Counted from the first letter of the stretch, positions 20,170 through 30,131 are shown. The stretch: DNA of 64,000 nt from Comamonas sp. 26 (GCF_002754475.1 NZ_PEFL01000001.1:2914001-2978000), one strand, 5' to 3'. Notes: generated by a model not told the origin, from the sequence alone. Numbers and translations: made by a program.

Positions 20170-21816
20170 TCAGTCACTGGCCAGCGCCGTCACCGCATCA
20201 TCCACGCTCCAGGCCACATAACTGCTCGCCGCCAGCGTGGGAATCTTCACCCGGCCCAGCAACTCGCGCACGCTATCTTTCACGCGCGCCAGCTTTAGCA
20301 CTAGGCCGCGCTGGGCAATCTGTGTAGCAAATTCGGTCAAGGCCTCTATGGCCGTGCTGTCGAGGTCTGGCGATTCTTCCAGACTCAGCACCACGGCCTT
20401 GAGGCCGGTTTTCAAACGGATTTGATCATCCACTTGGGCCAGCAGGCGCACAAACACGGCATCGGCATTGCCAAAGAACAAAGGCTCTTCGGGCCGGGCA
20501 ATCAGCACGCCGGGCACGCTCTGCGCCTCGGCGTGACGGGCGGTGTCCACATAATCGTGCGACTGGGGAATCTGACCCAGCCAGCTCACACGCGCATCGG
20601 CCAGGCGCTTGAGCAGCATCAGCACGCTGGCGCCCATGGCGGCCAGCAGGCCGTCGAGCACGCCCAGCAAGATCACGGCGACAAATGCCACCAGCACCAC
20701 AAGGCGGTCGCGCCGCCAGACGAAATAGGGTTTGAGCGCCGCCGGATTCAAGGTATGGGCCACGGCATGGATCACGATGGCGGCCAGCAGCGGCTCGGGA
20801 ATGCGCTCCATCCACGGCAGCAACTGCCACACCAGCAGACCGACCACGGCGCAGGCCACCAGGCTGGCGGCCTTGCTCACGGCGCCCGCCACCTCGTTGG
20901 CCGAACTGGCCGAATAACCTGCTCCCACGGGCATGCCCTGAAACAGGGCCGAGAGCATATTCGCCGCACCCAGCACCACCAGGTCGCGGTTGGGCGCCAC
21001 CGTATCGCCGTGGCGCATGGCCAGGGTGCGAATCGAGCTGTACGACTCGGCATAAATAATCAGCACCAAGGCCACGGCCAGCTGGCCCACGCGCAGCCAG
21101 TCGGCCCAATCCAGTGCGGGCAACGCGAGATGCGCGCTCTCGATGGCGATGGTGCCCACGGCCTCAATGCCCCAGCGCTGGCAGTAACCCAGCGCATCAA
21201 GGGCAATGCCCGCCGCAATCACCAAGAGCGCCGCCGGCACGGCTTTCCAGCGGCCCAGCAGCCGCAGCAACACCAGGGCCGTCAGCATCATCGTCAGGCC
21301 ATACCAGTTCCACTGCGGCCATTGGCGCAACACATCCCAGAGGTAGCGCAGAAAATCGCTATGCGCCGGGTGCACGCCCAGGGCCAGCGGCAGCTGCTTG
21401 ACCACAATCGTTAATGCCAACCCCAGCGCAAAACCGCGCAGCACCGGCTTGGCTATGAACTGCGAAACGGCACCCAGCCTGGCGATGCCGGCCAGCGCCA
21501 GCATGACGCCGGCCACCAGTACCATGGCCACGCCCATCAGGTGGCGGTGCTCATCCGTCACATGCAACACCGACGTCGTGGCGGCCAGCAGCACGGCAGC
21601 CGACGACGATGTGGACGAGACAATGGCAAAGCGGCTGCTGCCCAGCACAAAGTACACCAGCAGCCCGGCAAACAACGCCATTACGCCGGCCTGAGGCGGT
21701 GCGCCGGCAATGCCGGCATAGGCCACGGCCTCGGGCAGCAGCAAGCCGGCAATCGACAGGCCGGCCACCCAATCGGCCGCTTTAGGCCCTTTAGGCATTA
21801 CCCATTTGGGGCTCAT
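20170..21816 (-). CDS. SulP (SLC26) family anion transporter with STAS domain
   Basis: A 548-residue transporter. The membrane part has many spans, beginning WVAGLSIAGLLLPEAVAYAG, the canonical SulP first helix. Its QFIAKPVLRGFALGLAL and ANMLSALFQGMPVGAGYS segments are also family-like. The C-terminal STAS domain includes DSTAIEALTEFATQIAQRG. Substrates in the family include sulfate, bicarbonate and dicarboxylates; none can be chosen here. The ATG is 7 bp after the stop of the ParB-like gene, so the two are co-transcribed. This pair is richer in GGC/GCC triplets than its neighbours, which suggests separate acquisition. Confidence 0.92.
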   Translation of the reverse strand: MSPKWVMPKGPKAADWVAGLSIAGLLLPEAVAYAGIAGAPPQAGVMALFAGLLVYFVLGSSRFAIVSSTSSSAAVLLAATTSVLHVTDEHRHLMGVAMVLVAGVMLALAGIARLGAVSQFIAKPVLRGFALGLALTIVVKQLPLALGVHPAHSDFLRYLWDVLRQWPQWNWYGLTMMLTALVLLRLLGRWKAVPAALLVIAAGIALDALGYCQRWGIEAVGTIAIESAHLALPALDWADWLRVGQLAVALVLIIYAESYSSIRTLAMRHGDTVAPNRDLVVLGAANMLSALFQGMPVGAGYSASSANEVAGAVSKAASLVACAVVGLLVWQLLPWMERIPEPLLAAIVIHAVAHTLNPAALKPYFVWRRDRLVVLVAFVAVILLGVLDGLLAAMGASVLMLLKRLADARVSWLGQIPQSHDYVDTARHAEAQSVPGVLIARPEEPLFFGNADAVFVRLLAQVDDQIRLKTGLKAVVLSLEESPDLDSTAIEALTEFATQIAQRGLVLKLARVKDSVRELLGRVKIPTLAASSYVAWSVDDAVTALASD

Positions 21817-21823
21817 AGTCGGC

Positions 21824-22504
21824 TCACTTTTTGCGGTGAGGATTGGCTACGGTCTGCATCCCCGTACCGGACCAGCCGGGCAAAAACTCTGCGGCCGGGC
21901 TGCGGGCCAGCACCACGGCCTTGCTGATGGCTGCGGCCGACAAGCCCCCGCCATCGGCGGTGCTCAGCTGTTTTTTGTCGAACTGCGGCCGGAAAAAATC
22001 GGCCCACAAAAATTCGGTGTACGGTGCCGCATCCTTGGAATAGCCACCGGCTTTACGCACCTCGCCGGCGAGACTCCGGTAGGGGTCGTCGTTGAGCTGA
22101 CCCAGTTGCTTGGGAATGGCCGAAAAACTGCAGCGCCGCCCTTTTTCGTCGTACGGGTGGGCCCAGTGGTGAAACTCCATCACGCGCCAGAACATGTCGT
22201 TGTCACCGGCATTGCCACCGAGACTATCGATATGGCTGTAATCGGCCAGTTGCATGACCCAGACATCATTCTGCGCTTCCTCGATCAGCGCCTGGCCCAG
22301 GTGGTGGTGATCCACGATGTAAAAGCGCCCGCGCGGGCCGCGCACGGCAGGGAACCAGTGACTTTGCAGCAATTTCTCGCGGGCGTCGGGCTTGAGCTGC
22401 GCCCACTGCGTGCGCTTGGCCGCCACTTCAGCGGCCCCCACCGTCATCTGGGTAGGGCGCAAATCCGCCAAGTTGGCGCGTTCCATGTGCTGCTGGGCTG
22501 GCAT
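21824..22504 (-). CDS. ParB-like nuclease-family protein (ParBc_2 type)
   Basis: A 226-residue protein. The N-terminal part shows ANLADLRPTQMTVGAAEV followed by GRFYIVDHHHLGQALIE, the pattern of the ParBc_2 (putative ParB-like nuclease) family. The DHHH cluster would be at the active site. The C-terminal half (AGGYSKDAAPYTEFLWADFF) is typical of the longer members, which are often labelled chromosome partitioning protein ParB without evidence for that role. No parA or parS-like site is nearby. It is the first gene of a two-gene unit with SulP. The biological function is unknown. Confidence 0.8.
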   Translation of the reverse strand: MPAQQHMERANLADLRPTQMTVGAAEVAAKRTQWAQLKPDAREKLLQSHWFPAVRGPRGRFYIVDHHHLGQALIEEAQNDVWVMQLADYSHIDSLGGNAGDNDMFWRVMEFHHWAHPYDEKGRRCSFSAIPKQLGQLNDDPYRSLAGEVRKAGGYSKDAAPYTEFLWADFFRPQFDKKQLSTADGGGLSAAAISKAVVLARSPAAEFLPGWSGTGMQTVANPHRKK

Positions 22505-22598
22505 GTGCTCTCCTCATAAGGGTGATCCGCCATTCTGTGCCAGCGCACAGCCCACCGCGCACCGGCGGAGCCACGCTAGTGCGCCATGCGGTTTTAGC

Positions 22599-23990
22599 CT
22601 ACAGGTTGCCCACCATCTGCTCCGGCACCACCCACTGATCAAACTGCTCGGCCGTGACATGGCCGCTGGCAATGGCGGCATCACGGAGGCTGCTGCCCTC
22701 CTTGTGCGCCTTCTTGGCGATAAAGGCGGCCTTGTCGTAGCCAATGTGGGTATTGAGCGCCGTCACCAGCATAAGCGAGCGGCCCACCAGCTCATCAATG
22801 CGTGCGCGGTTGGGCTCAATGCCCACGGCGCAGTGGTCGTTGAAGCTGACCATGCCATCAGCCAGCAGGCGCACGCTTTGCAGAAAATTATGAGCAATCA
22901 GAGGGCGGAACACATTCAGCTCAAAGTTGCCCGAGGCACCGCCAAAGTTAATCGCCACATCGTTGCCGAAGACTTGGGCGCACAGCATGGTCACCGCTTC
23001 TGACTGTGTAGGGTTGACCTTGCCCGGCATGATGGAGGAGCCTGGCTCATTCTCAGGAATCGAGATTTCACCCAGCCCGCTGCGCGGTCCAGAAGCCAGC
23101 CAGCGCACATCATTGGCGATCTTCATCATGCTGACCGCTACGGTTTTCAGAGCACCATGCGCATGTACTAGGCCATCACAACTCGCTAAAGACTCAAATT
23201 TATTGGGTGATGTGACAAACGGGTAGCCCGTCAACTGGGCCAGCTCCGCCGCCACGCCTTCGGCATAGCCCTTGGGCGCATTCAGGCCTGTGCCCACTGC
23301 CGTGCCGCCCAGCGCCAGCTCATACAGATGCGGCAGCGCTGCACGTACATGGGACTCCCCATGGGCCAACTGAGCCACCCAGCCAGATATTTCCTGCCCC
23401 AGCGTCAGCGGTGTGGCGTCTTGCAAATGGGTGCGGCCAATTTTGACGATATCGACAAACGCCTCGCTCTTTGCCTGCAAAGTAGCGCGCAGCTTGGCCA
23501 TGGCGGGCAGCAGTCGGCTCTGCATCGCCACCACCGCCGCCACATGCATGGCCGTGGGGTAGACATCGTTGCTGGACTGGCTTTTGTTCACATCGTCATT
23601 GGGATGCACCAGGCGCGCCTCGCCGCGCTCGCCGCCCAGCAACTCGCTGGCACGGTTGGCCAGTACCTCGTTAACATTCATATTGGTTTGCGTACCAGAG
23701 CCAGTCTGCCACACCACCAGCGGGAACTCTCCCAGGTGCTTGCCACTCAATACCTCATCGGCTGCCGCATTGATGGCCTGTGCTTTCTGCGCACCCAGCA
23801 AGCCCAGAGCGTTATTGACAGTGGCGCTGGCTTTTTTGACCTGCGCCAGCGCCGCAATGAGCTCGCGCGGCTGGCGCTCGCCGCTGATGTCGAAGTTCTT
23901 CAGCGAGCGCTGAGTCTGCGCGCCCCAGAGCTTGTCGGCCGGAACATCAATCAGGCCAAAAGTATCTTTTTCCTGGCGAATCGCTGTCAT
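22599..23990 (-). CDS. fumC: class II fumarate hydratase FumC
   Basis: Interconverts fumarate and L-malate without an iron-sulfur cluster. 463 residues. The aspartase/fumarase signature [12 protein letters not shown] and the [14 protein letters not shown] and [16 protein letters not shown] stretches are intact. The start at 23990 ([12 protein letters not shown]) follows AAGGAG about 9 nt upstream. A longer frame from 24068 adds residues without family similarity. A class I enzyme is encoded 2.6 kb away on the other strand, so the cell has an iron-free backup for iron limitation or oxidative stress. About 240 bp separate it from the divergent MHYT-GGDEF-EAL gene. Confidence 0.95.
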   Translation of the reverse strand: MTAIRQEKDTFGLIDVPADKLWGAQTQRSLKNFDISGERQPRELIAALAQVKKASATVNNALGLLGAQKAQAINAAADEVLSGKHLGEFPLVVWQTGSGTQTNMNVNEVLANRASELLGGERGEARLVHPNDDVNKSQSSNDVYPTAMHVAAVVAMQSRLLPAMAKLRATLQAKSEAFVDIVKIGRTHLQDATPLTLGQEISGWVAQLAHGESHVRAALPHLYELALGGTAVGTGLNAPKGYAEGVAAELAQLTGYPFVTSPNKFESLASCDGLVHAHGALKTVAVSMMKIANDVRWLASGPRSGLGEISIPENEPGSSIMPGKVNPTQSEAVTMLCAQVFGNDVAINFGGASGNFELNVFRPLIAHNFLQSVRLLADGMVSFNDHCAVGIEPNRARIDELVGRSLMLVTALNTHIGYDKAAFIAKKAHKEGSSLRDAAIASGHVTAEQFDQWVVPEQMVGNL

Positions 23991-24234
23991 AAAAACACTC
24001 CTTGCAATACAACGTTGCGTCTCTGTCGAGACGACACTGCGCCTGACAGACACCTGAAACAAGCTCACTCACCATACGGCAAGCGGCCTAGCACATAAGT
24101 CAATACCAGCTCAGCTCAAAAACCGCAATCCCACCCCATTCAACATCCTTGAATGGGCAAGAGCCGAAATAGGTAGTTACATTAGGCCCGCATCGGGCAT
24201 AGAAACCGAGCAGCCTTGCTGAACCAACACATTA

Positions 24235-26418
24235 ATGCTCTCAGACCTTTCCACCCCTCTCGCAGATTCTTTCATGGCATCAAGCTACAGCTTGGTGACC
24301 GTGGGCTTTTCCATTGTCATCGCGGTGATGGCATCGTATGTCACGCTAGGTCTGGCCCGTCGCGTGCACTTGGCCTCAGGGGGCATCAGTCGTATCTGGT
24401 GGTTAATTGGTTCCATGGTGATGGGCACGGGCATCTGGGCCACCCACTTTGTCGGCATGCAGGCGTTTGAGCTTCCCATCTTGCTGGGCTATCGCGGTGC
24501 GCTGACCCTGATTTCATGGTTTGCTGCCGTAGCAGCCTCCGCTCTGGCTTTTGGGGTGACCACCAAGACAGACTACCGCTGGCCGCATTTTGTGTTGGCC
24601 TCGCTAGCCATGGGCGGCGGCATCTGCGCCATGCATTACCTGGGCATGCTCGCCATCGACATGTCCATCCCCATTGTCTGGAACTGGAGTCTTGTCGTCA
24701 TATCCGTCGTGATTGCTGTGCTGGCATCCGCCACGGCTCTCAGCCTGTTTCGCATCATGTTTTCGCTCTCAGGCAAGAAGCTGCGGCTGTTTCAGGTGCT
24801 GGCAGCGCTGGTCATGGGCTTTGCCATCTGCGGCATGCACTACACCGGCATGTCAGCTGCCAGCTTTGCCAGCGGCGCCATCTGCCTGAGTGCCGAGGCA
24901 CTGAACGGTCCTGAGCTGACCACCATCATCGTCCTCACCACGGCCATGCTGCTCATCGCAGCCATGTTCAGCACCGTGCTGGATGCCCGCCTGCAAAGCA
25001 CGGCATTCAAACTCAACGAGTCATTGAAGGAAAGCAATAGCAAGCTGCAGATGGCCAACAACGAGCTGCGCCAGCGCGCCTTTGCAGACCCGCTGACCAA
25101 CCTGCCCAACCGCCTGCTGTTTGAAGATCGCCTGATTCACGCCCTGCTAAGGCTGGAGCGCGCCAATCGCTCCAGCGTCAAAGACAGGCTGGGCATTCTG
25201 TTTGTGGATCTGGACGGCTTCAAGCCCATCAATGACTCCTTCGGCCACGCGGCAGGCGATGAAATTCTGATTGGCGCAGCCCAGCGCCTGCTGGCACAGG
25301 CGCGCTCCAGCGACACTGTGGCCCGCGTGGGTGGTGATGAATTTCTGGTACTCCTTGAAGACGCGCAGGACGCTGCCGCCTGCATGGCCGTCGCCAATCG
25401 CATTCTGAAAAGTCTGAGCCAGCCCTTCCAGCTCGGTAACAAAGAGCTGCAGATCACCTGCTCCATCGGCATCGTCGTCTTCCCCGACCATGGCGACCGC
25501 GACCACCTGATCGCCAATGCAGACGCGGCCATGTATGTCGCCAAGCGCAATGGCGGCAACAGCTTTGCGGTGTTCGAGCCCCATATGGGCAGCGATGCTT
25601 CAGAACAGCTGGAGCTACAAAGTGATTTGCGCAACGCCATTCAGCGTCAGCAAATGTCTCTGCATTACCAGCCCAAAATTGATGGTGAACGCGGAAGCAT
25701 CATCGGAGTTGAGGCCTTGCTGCGCTGGACTCACCCTGAGCGCGGGATGATCGCACCCGACATCTTCATCCCACTGGCCGAGCGCTTTGGCATCATCATC
25801 AACCTGGGCAACTGGGTGATTGAAGAAGCCTGTCGCCAACTGGCCGAATGGCGCGGCATGGGACTGCAGATGCGTGTTGCCATCAATCTTTCCGTGCATC
25901 AGCTGCGCGAAAGTGGACTGGCAGAGCGCATTACCCAGACCCTGCAGCGCCACGGTGTGCAGGCCAGCCAGCTGCTGTGCGAGATCACAGAATCCGTGGC
26001 CATGGAAGACACACAGGCCACCCAGCGCACTTTTGAAGAGCTGCGCGAAATCGGCGTCTATCTCTCCATTGATGACTTTGGCACCGGCTACTCCAGCCTC
26101 AACTACCTGCGCCAGTTGCCCGCGCAGCAGCTCAAGATTGACCGCAGCTTCATCCGCGACCTGGAAACTGAAGAGGATGCCCGTGCCGTGGTTCATGCCG
26201 TCGTCCACCTGGCCCACGCGCTGGGCCTGCGCGTAGTGGCTGAAGGCGTTGAAACCGCCGCCCAGCGCGACATTCTGCTCAATATGCACTGCGACGAGCT
26301 TCAAGGCTACTTCTACGCCAAGCCCATGCCTGCCGACAGACTGCTGGCCTGGGCCAAGGGCGACAAGCAAGATGATCAGGCCGACTTCTCCACATCCATC
26401 CTCGGTGGCTTGAGCTAA
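24235..26418 (+). CDS. MHYT-GGDEF-EAL cyclic-di-GMP signalling protein
   Basis: A 727-residue membrane sensor. The N-terminal MHYT domain has seven spans and three repeat motifs, ATHFVGM, AMHYLGM and GMHYTGM, thought to bind copper and sense gases such as oxygen or CO. The GGDEF domain keeps ARVGGDEFLVLL, with an inhibitory-site RSSD five residues before GGDEF. The EAL domain has GVEALLRW and DDFGTGYSSLNYLR. Both catalytic motifs look intact, so diguanylate cyclase and phosphodiesterase activity are both possible, with feedback control. Lying between two fumarase genes, it might be linked to respiratory state, but that is only positional. Confidence 0.93.
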   Translation: MLSDLSTPLADSFMASSYSLVTVGFSIVIAVMASYVTLGLARRVHLASGGISRIWWLIGSMVMGTGIWATHFVGMQAFELPILLGYRGALTLISWFAAVAASALAFGVTTKTDYRWPHFVLASLAMGGGICAMHYLGMLAIDMSIPIVWNWSLVVISVVIAVLASATALSLFRIMFSLSGKKLRLFQVLAALVMGFAICGMHYTGMSAASFASGAICLSAEALNGPELTTIIVLTTAMLLIAAMFSTVLDARLQSTAFKLNESLKESNSKLQMANNELRQRAFADPLTNLPNRLLFEDRLIHALLRLERANRSSVKDRLGILFVDLDGFKPINDSFGHAAGDEILIGAAQRLLAQARSSDTVARVGGDEFLVLLEDAQDAAACMAVANRILKSLSQPFQLGNKELQITCSIGIVVFPDHGDRDHLIANADAAMYVAKRNGGNSFAVFEPHMGSDASEQLELQSDLRNAIQRQQMSLHYQPKIDGERGSIIGVEALLRWTHPERGMIAPDIFIPLAERFGIIINLGNWVIEEACRQLAEWRGMGLQMRVAINLSVHQLRESGLAERITQTLQRHGVQASQLLCEITESVAMEDTQATQRTFEELREIGVYLSIDDFGTGYSSLNYLRQLPAQQLKIDRSFIRDLETEEDARAVVHAVVHLAHALGLRVVAEGVETAAQRDILLNMHCDELQGYFYAKPMPADRLLAWAKGDKQDDQADFSTSILGGLS

Positions 26419-26562
26419 GCCTCAGATCCGCAGTACCAGCCCCAAGTCATATATAAGACTTGCGGGTTATGGGCTGCAAAACTTGTCGTCTGGCACCATA
26501 ATCATGGGGTTTACCGTACGCACCCCACGCGTACAGAAGATTGCAACCCCGAGAAGCCCCCG

Positions 26563-28116
26563 ATGACAACTTCCATCCGCCAGCAGGACCTGATCGACTC
26601 CGTCGCAGGTGCCCTTCAGTACATCAGCTACTACCACACGCCGGATTTCATCCAGCACCTGGCCCGCGCCTATGAGCGCGAGCAAAGCCCTGCGGCCAAG
26701 GATGCGATGGCGCAGATTCTGACCAACTCCAAGATGAGCGCCACCGGCCAGCGCCCCATCTGCCAGGACACCGGCATCGTCAACGTGTTTCTGAAGGTGG
26801 GCATGGACGTCAAGTGGGACGGCTTCACCATGGGCCTGGAAGACGCTGTGAACGAAGGCGTGCGCCGCGCCTACAACCACCCCGACAACACACTGCGTGC
26901 CTCGGTGGTAGCAGACCCCCACTTCAAGCGCAAGAACACCAAGGACAACACGCCTGCCGTCATCAACGTGCAAATTGTGCCCGGCAACACCGTTGAAGTG
27001 ACCGTGGCCGCAAAGGGCGGCGGCTCCGAGAACAAGTCCAAGATGATCATGATGAACCCCAGCGACGACCTGGTCGAATGGGTTTTGAAGACCATCCCCA
27101 CCATGGGCGCGGGCTGGTGCCCCCCCGGCATGATCGGCATCGGCATTGGCGGCACGGCTGAAAAAGCCGTTTTGCTGGCCAAAGAAAGCCTGATGGAAGA
27201 CCTCGACATGTACGAGCTGCAGCAAAAAGCAGCCAGTGGTGCCGAGCTGGACGACGTGGAAAAGCTGCGCCTGGAACTGTTCGAAAAGATCAACGCCCTG
27301 GGCATTGGCGCCCAAGGCCTGGGCGGTCTGACCACGGTGCTGGACGTCAAGATCAACATGTACCCCACGCACGCGGCATCGAAGCCCGTGGCCATGATCC
27401 CCAACTGCGCCGCTACCCGCCACGCTCACTTCGTGATGGACGGCAGCGGACCTGTGTACCTGGACCCACCGTCGCTAGACACCTGGCCCAAGATCGACTG
27501 GGAGCCGGACTACAACAAGTCCAAGCGCGTGGATCTGAACACCCTGACCAAGGAAGAAGTGGCCAGCTGGAAGCCCGGCGACACCATTTTGCTCAACGGC
27601 AAAATGCTGACCGGCCGCGACGCTGCCCACAAGCGCATCCAGGACATGCTGGCCAAGGGCGAAAAACTGCCCGTGGACTTCACCAACCGCGTTATCTACT
27701 ACGTGGGTCCGGTTGACCCCGTGCGCGACGAAGTGGTTGGCCCTGCAGGCCCGACCACCGCCACCCGCATGGACAAGTTCACCGAGATGATGCTGTCGCA
27801 AACCGGCCTGATCTCCATGATCGGCAAGTCCGAGCGCGGCCCGGTCGCCATCGAAGCCATCAAAAAGCACAAGAGCGCTTACCTGATGGCCGTGGGCGGC
27901 GCCGCCTACCTGGTCTCCAAGGCCATCAAGCACGCCAAGGTCGTGGGCTTTGAAGACCTGGGCATGGAAGCCATCTACGAATTCGATGTGGTGGACATGC
28001 CTGTGACCGTGGCCGTTGACGCTGGCGGCACCAGCGCCCACATTACAGGTCCTGCAGTCTGGAAGGAAAAAATTGCGACAGGTGAATTCAAGGGCATCAG
28101 CGTGGCTGGTGCTTGA
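26563..28116 (+). CDS. class I iron-sulfur fumarate hydratase
   Basis: A 517-residue [4Fe-4S] fumarase of the fused FumA/FumB type. The probable cluster-binding Cys are seen in RPICQDTGIVNVFLK, GAGWCPPGMIGIGIGG and IPNCAATRHAHF. The C-terminal beta domain (TLTKEEVASWKPGDTILLNG, then TNRVIYYVGPVDPV) is complete. Oxygen-sensitive in other organisms, unlike FumC nearby. The start ATG at 26563 lies in a normal context and is followed by family-like sequence (MTTSIRQQDLIDSVAGALQY). The gene is monocistronic or followed by one small ORF after a terminator. Confidence 0.94.
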   Translation: MTTSIRQQDLIDSVAGALQYISYYHTPDFIQHLARAYEREQSPAAKDAMAQILTNSKMSATGQRPICQDTGIVNVFLKVGMDVKWDGFTMGLEDAVNEGVRRAYNHPDNTLRASVVADPHFKRKNTKDNTPAVINVQIVPGNTVEVTVAAKGGGSENKSKMIMMNPSDDLVEWVLKTIPTMGAGWCPPGMIGIGIGGTAEKAVLLAKESLMEDLDMYELQQKAASGAELDDVEKLRLELFEKINALGIGAQGLGGLTTVLDVKINMYPTHAASKPVAMIPNCAATRHAHFVMDGSGPVYLDPPSLDTWPKIDWEPDYNKSKRVDLNTLTKEEVASWKPGDTILLNGKMLTGRDAAHKRIQDMLAKGEKLPVDFTNRVIYYVGPVDPVRDEVVGPAGPTTATRMDKFTEMMLSQTGLISMIGKSERGPVAIEAIKKHKSAYLMAVGGAAYLVSKAIKHAKVVGFEDLGMEAIYEFDVVDMPVTVAVDAGGTSAHITGPAVWKEKIATGEFKGISVAGA

Positions 28117-28156
28117 TCAAACGTTCGATCAATAACCCGCCTTTGTAATTAATAAA

Positions 28157-28185
28157 GAACCGCCTTCGGGCGGTTTTCTATTTTT
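28157..28185 (+). terminator. terminator after the class I fumarase
   Basis: aaccgcc-ttcg-ggcggtt (28158-28175) with a UUCG-type loop is followed by a broken T-run. About 40 bp after the stop codon. Confidence 0.85.
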
Positions 28186-28206
28186 CAACCACTTATCGGC
28201 TTCCAG

Positions 28207-28467
28207 ATGATTGATTCCCAGCGTGTACCCGCCGCATTACGCCACTTGATCCCACTCGCGCAGAAGTTTGGCATTAGCGATGACCTCGCACGCGAAGCCA
28301 TCGTTTCTTCATCCTCAATGGCAGAGATTAAAGTTCTCAAACAGGCAGTTCAAGCCAACAATGCATTGCTGGATGCCTGGCTAGCCGGGCCCGAGGCGAC
28401 AGACCCTTGCTTCTCGAACGAATACATTGCCTTCAGCGCAATGCGTATGGCAGCAGACTTTGCATGA
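28207..28467 (+). CDS. small conserved hypothetical protein
   Basis: An 86-residue, probably soluble helical protein, rich in Ala and Ser. I do not recognise a named family. Its core (HLIPLAQKFGISDDLAREAI, then FSAMRMAADFA) reads like real coding sequence rather than noise. It follows the fumarase terminator by 20 bp. No strong ribosome-binding site is seen upstream of the ATG. The single Cys is near the end (DPCFSNEYIAF). Function unknown. Confidence 0.65.
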   Translation: MIDSQRVPAALRHLIPLAQKFGISDDLAREAIVSSSSMAEIKVLKQAVQANNALLDAWLAGPEATDPCFSNEYIAFSAMRMAADFA

Positions 28468-28551
28468 CTGCTGAACGTTTTTCTGTCGCTTGTGCAGTCA
28501 TCGAAATTTTCCGAATCGTGCCCCTCATTGATAAATACGAAACAGCCATTG

Positions 28552-28595
28552 CAGCGCCTATCTAAAAAGCGTATGCAGCTATGCTTTTTAATCCT
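28552..28595. repeat. dispersed intergenic repeat, copy 4
   Basis: gcagcgcctatctaaaaagc is followed by gtatgcagctatgctt, in the gap between the small hypothetical gene and a lipoprotein gene. Matches the pattern half-site, spacer, half-site, gcagctat. Confidence 0.55.
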
Positions 28596-28718
28596 AAAGC
28601 GCTTGACTGATGACAGCCCTTATTTGACAGCGCCGTATTTCTTCTAGCATGGCTCCATACCCTACACTGCAAGCTGCATCAGCAAGGCATCAGAAATCGA
28701 GTTCGACAAGGAGTTCAC

Positions 28719-29309
28719 ATGCGCAAGCCTTTGGCTTTGTTGACAGCCACCGCCACGGCTGCGCTGCTGGCAGGCTGCCTGATACCGGAGCGCTTTACCG
28801 CCAAGGTCGATGTGCACCCTGATGCCAGCTTCAGCTATCTCTTTGAGGGCACAGCCGTCGATGCCATGGGCATGATGAAGCTGAGAAAGCAAGGCCTGCT
28901 GAGCGAAAAAGACCAGCAGGGGCTGGCCGCTGAAGCACAACAAATGAGCAACGAGCCGGATGTCAAAAAAGCCGTTTACAACGGCAACGCACGCTTCACA
29001 CTGGAAATCGCGGGCCAGCGCATTGCGGGCGAGTCTTTGCGGCTGCTGGACATGTTCAGCGTGCAGACCGACAAGGACGGTGTAATGACGATTGCGGCCA
29101 AGCCACTCAAGGAAAAGGAAAAAAGCGACTTTTCGCAGCTGGGCATCAATGTCAACGGCAAGCTGAAAGTCCGCCTGCCCAGCAATGTAGAGGTGATCTC
29201 GCAAAATGCCAGCGCCACGCCGGTGCTGGGTATTGGCTCTTACAGCTGGAAAATTGGCGGTATTGGCGTACGTCCTGAGATCAAGCTGCGCTTCAAGCCC
29301 GCTTCCTGA
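28719..29309 (+). CDS. putative lipoprotein
   Basis: A 196-residue exported protein with a lipobox LLAGC (Cys near residue 20) after a short hydrophobic segment. The mature part opens with LIPERFTAKVDVHPDASFSYLF-like beta-strand sequence, followed by a charged helical region (MMKLRKQGLLSEKDQQGLAA) and a C-terminal beta-rich part ending in RPEIKLRFKP. It could be an envelope protein of beta-sandwich type, but no family is recognised. A GAGTT element is close to the ATG. About 250 bp without a gene precede it. Confidence 0.8.
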   Translation: MRKPLALLTATATAALLAGCLIPERFTAKVDVHPDASFSYLFEGTAVDAMGMMKLRKQGLLSEKDQQGLAAEAQQMSNEPDVKKAVYNGNARFTLEIAGQRIAGESLRLLDMFSVQTDKDGVMTIAAKPLKEKEKSDFSQLGINVNGKLKVRLPSNVEVISQNASATPVLGIGSYSWKIGGIGVRPEIKLRFKPAS

Positions 29310-29381
29310 CACCCTCGACCACCTCGAATCTCCGTCCAAGGCGGGGCATGATGCAGGCATCTTCGCGCCACCTCTACCGTC

Positions 29382-30023
29382 ATGAACCACACTATGCCCC
29401 GACACATCCAGCCACTGCCTTTTGCGCAGGCTTGCGAAAACAATCAAGCCACCATTTTTGCGGTGCTACAAACTGCGCTGCAGGGCAGTCGACATGTACT
29501 GGAGATTGGCTCTGGTACCGGCCAGCACAGCGTTTACTTTGCACCGCGCCTGCCGCAACTGACCTGGCAGACCAGCGACCTGACCGATAACCACCCCAGC
29601 ATTCAGGCATGGCATGCCGCCCACGCTGCGCCCAATCTGCGTGCGCCACTGGAGTTTGATCTGGCCACCAGCGCCTGGCCCACACCAGCAGAGCAGCCTG
29701 GGTTTGACGCTGTATTTACCAGCAATACCTGCCACATCGTGGCCTGGCCGCTGGTCCAGCGCATGTTTGAGCTGGTGGGTGCGCACCTGCCTGTAGGCGG
29801 CGTATTTGCCATCTATGGCCCATTCAACTACGGCGGCCGCTTTACCAGCAATAGCAACCAGGCCTTTGACGCATGGCTGCGCCAGCGCGATGCCCGCAGT
29901 GGGCTGCGTGATTTTGAGGCCGTGATCGCGCTGGCCGAGCAGCACGGCATGCAACTGCAGCTCGATGAGGCCATGCCAGCCAACAACCGCACGCTGGTGT
30001 TTCGTAAATCACTGCCTCAGTGA
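29382..30023 (+). CDS. DUF938 family SAM-dependent methyltransferase
   Basis: A 213-residue soluble protein of the DUF938 family with a methyltransferase fold. Motif I is HVLEIGSGTGQHSVYF, a typical S-adenosylmethionine-binding loop, and FDAVFTSNTCHIVAWPLV is the family-specific stretch. GVFAIYGPFNYGGRFTSNSN is the third conserved block. The substrate is unknown. An upstream ATG at 29348 belongs to a different frame. The gene probably has its own transcript, ended by the terminator at 30080. Confidence 0.88.
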   Translation: MNHTMPRHIQPLPFAQACENNQATIFAVLQTALQGSRHVLEIGSGTGQHSVYFAPRLPQLTWQTSDLTDNHPSIQAWHAAHAAPNLRAPLEFDLATSAWPTPAEQPGFDAVFTSNTCHIVAWPLVQRMFELVGAHLPVGGVFAIYGPFNYGGRFTSNSNQAFDAWLRQRDARSGLRDFEAVIALAEQHGMQLQLDEAMPANNRTLVFRKSLPQ

Positions 30024-30079
30024 TAAAAAACAGCCTTCAGCACTTATCCAAATTGTGCTAAACGCTATGAGTAAGTGAG

Positions 30080-30107
30080 CAAAAAAGCTGCCAAGGCAGC
30101 TTTTTTG
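30080..30107. terminator. bidirectional terminator between the methyltransferase and LOG genes
   Basis: aaaaaagctgcc/ggcagctttttt (30081-30092 with 30095-30106) is flanked by A- and T-runs on both sides. It separates two convergent genes. A degenerate repeat of the dispersed family lies just left of it (about 30036-30078). Confidence 0.88.
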
Positions 30108-30131
30108 TTGGGGGTGCAGGTTTGAGCCCTG

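Noticed and set aside
20422..21414. 330-codon open frame opposite the SulP gene
   Set aside because: Gln/His/Gly-rich, low-complexity composition of an antisense frame; SulP itself is clear.
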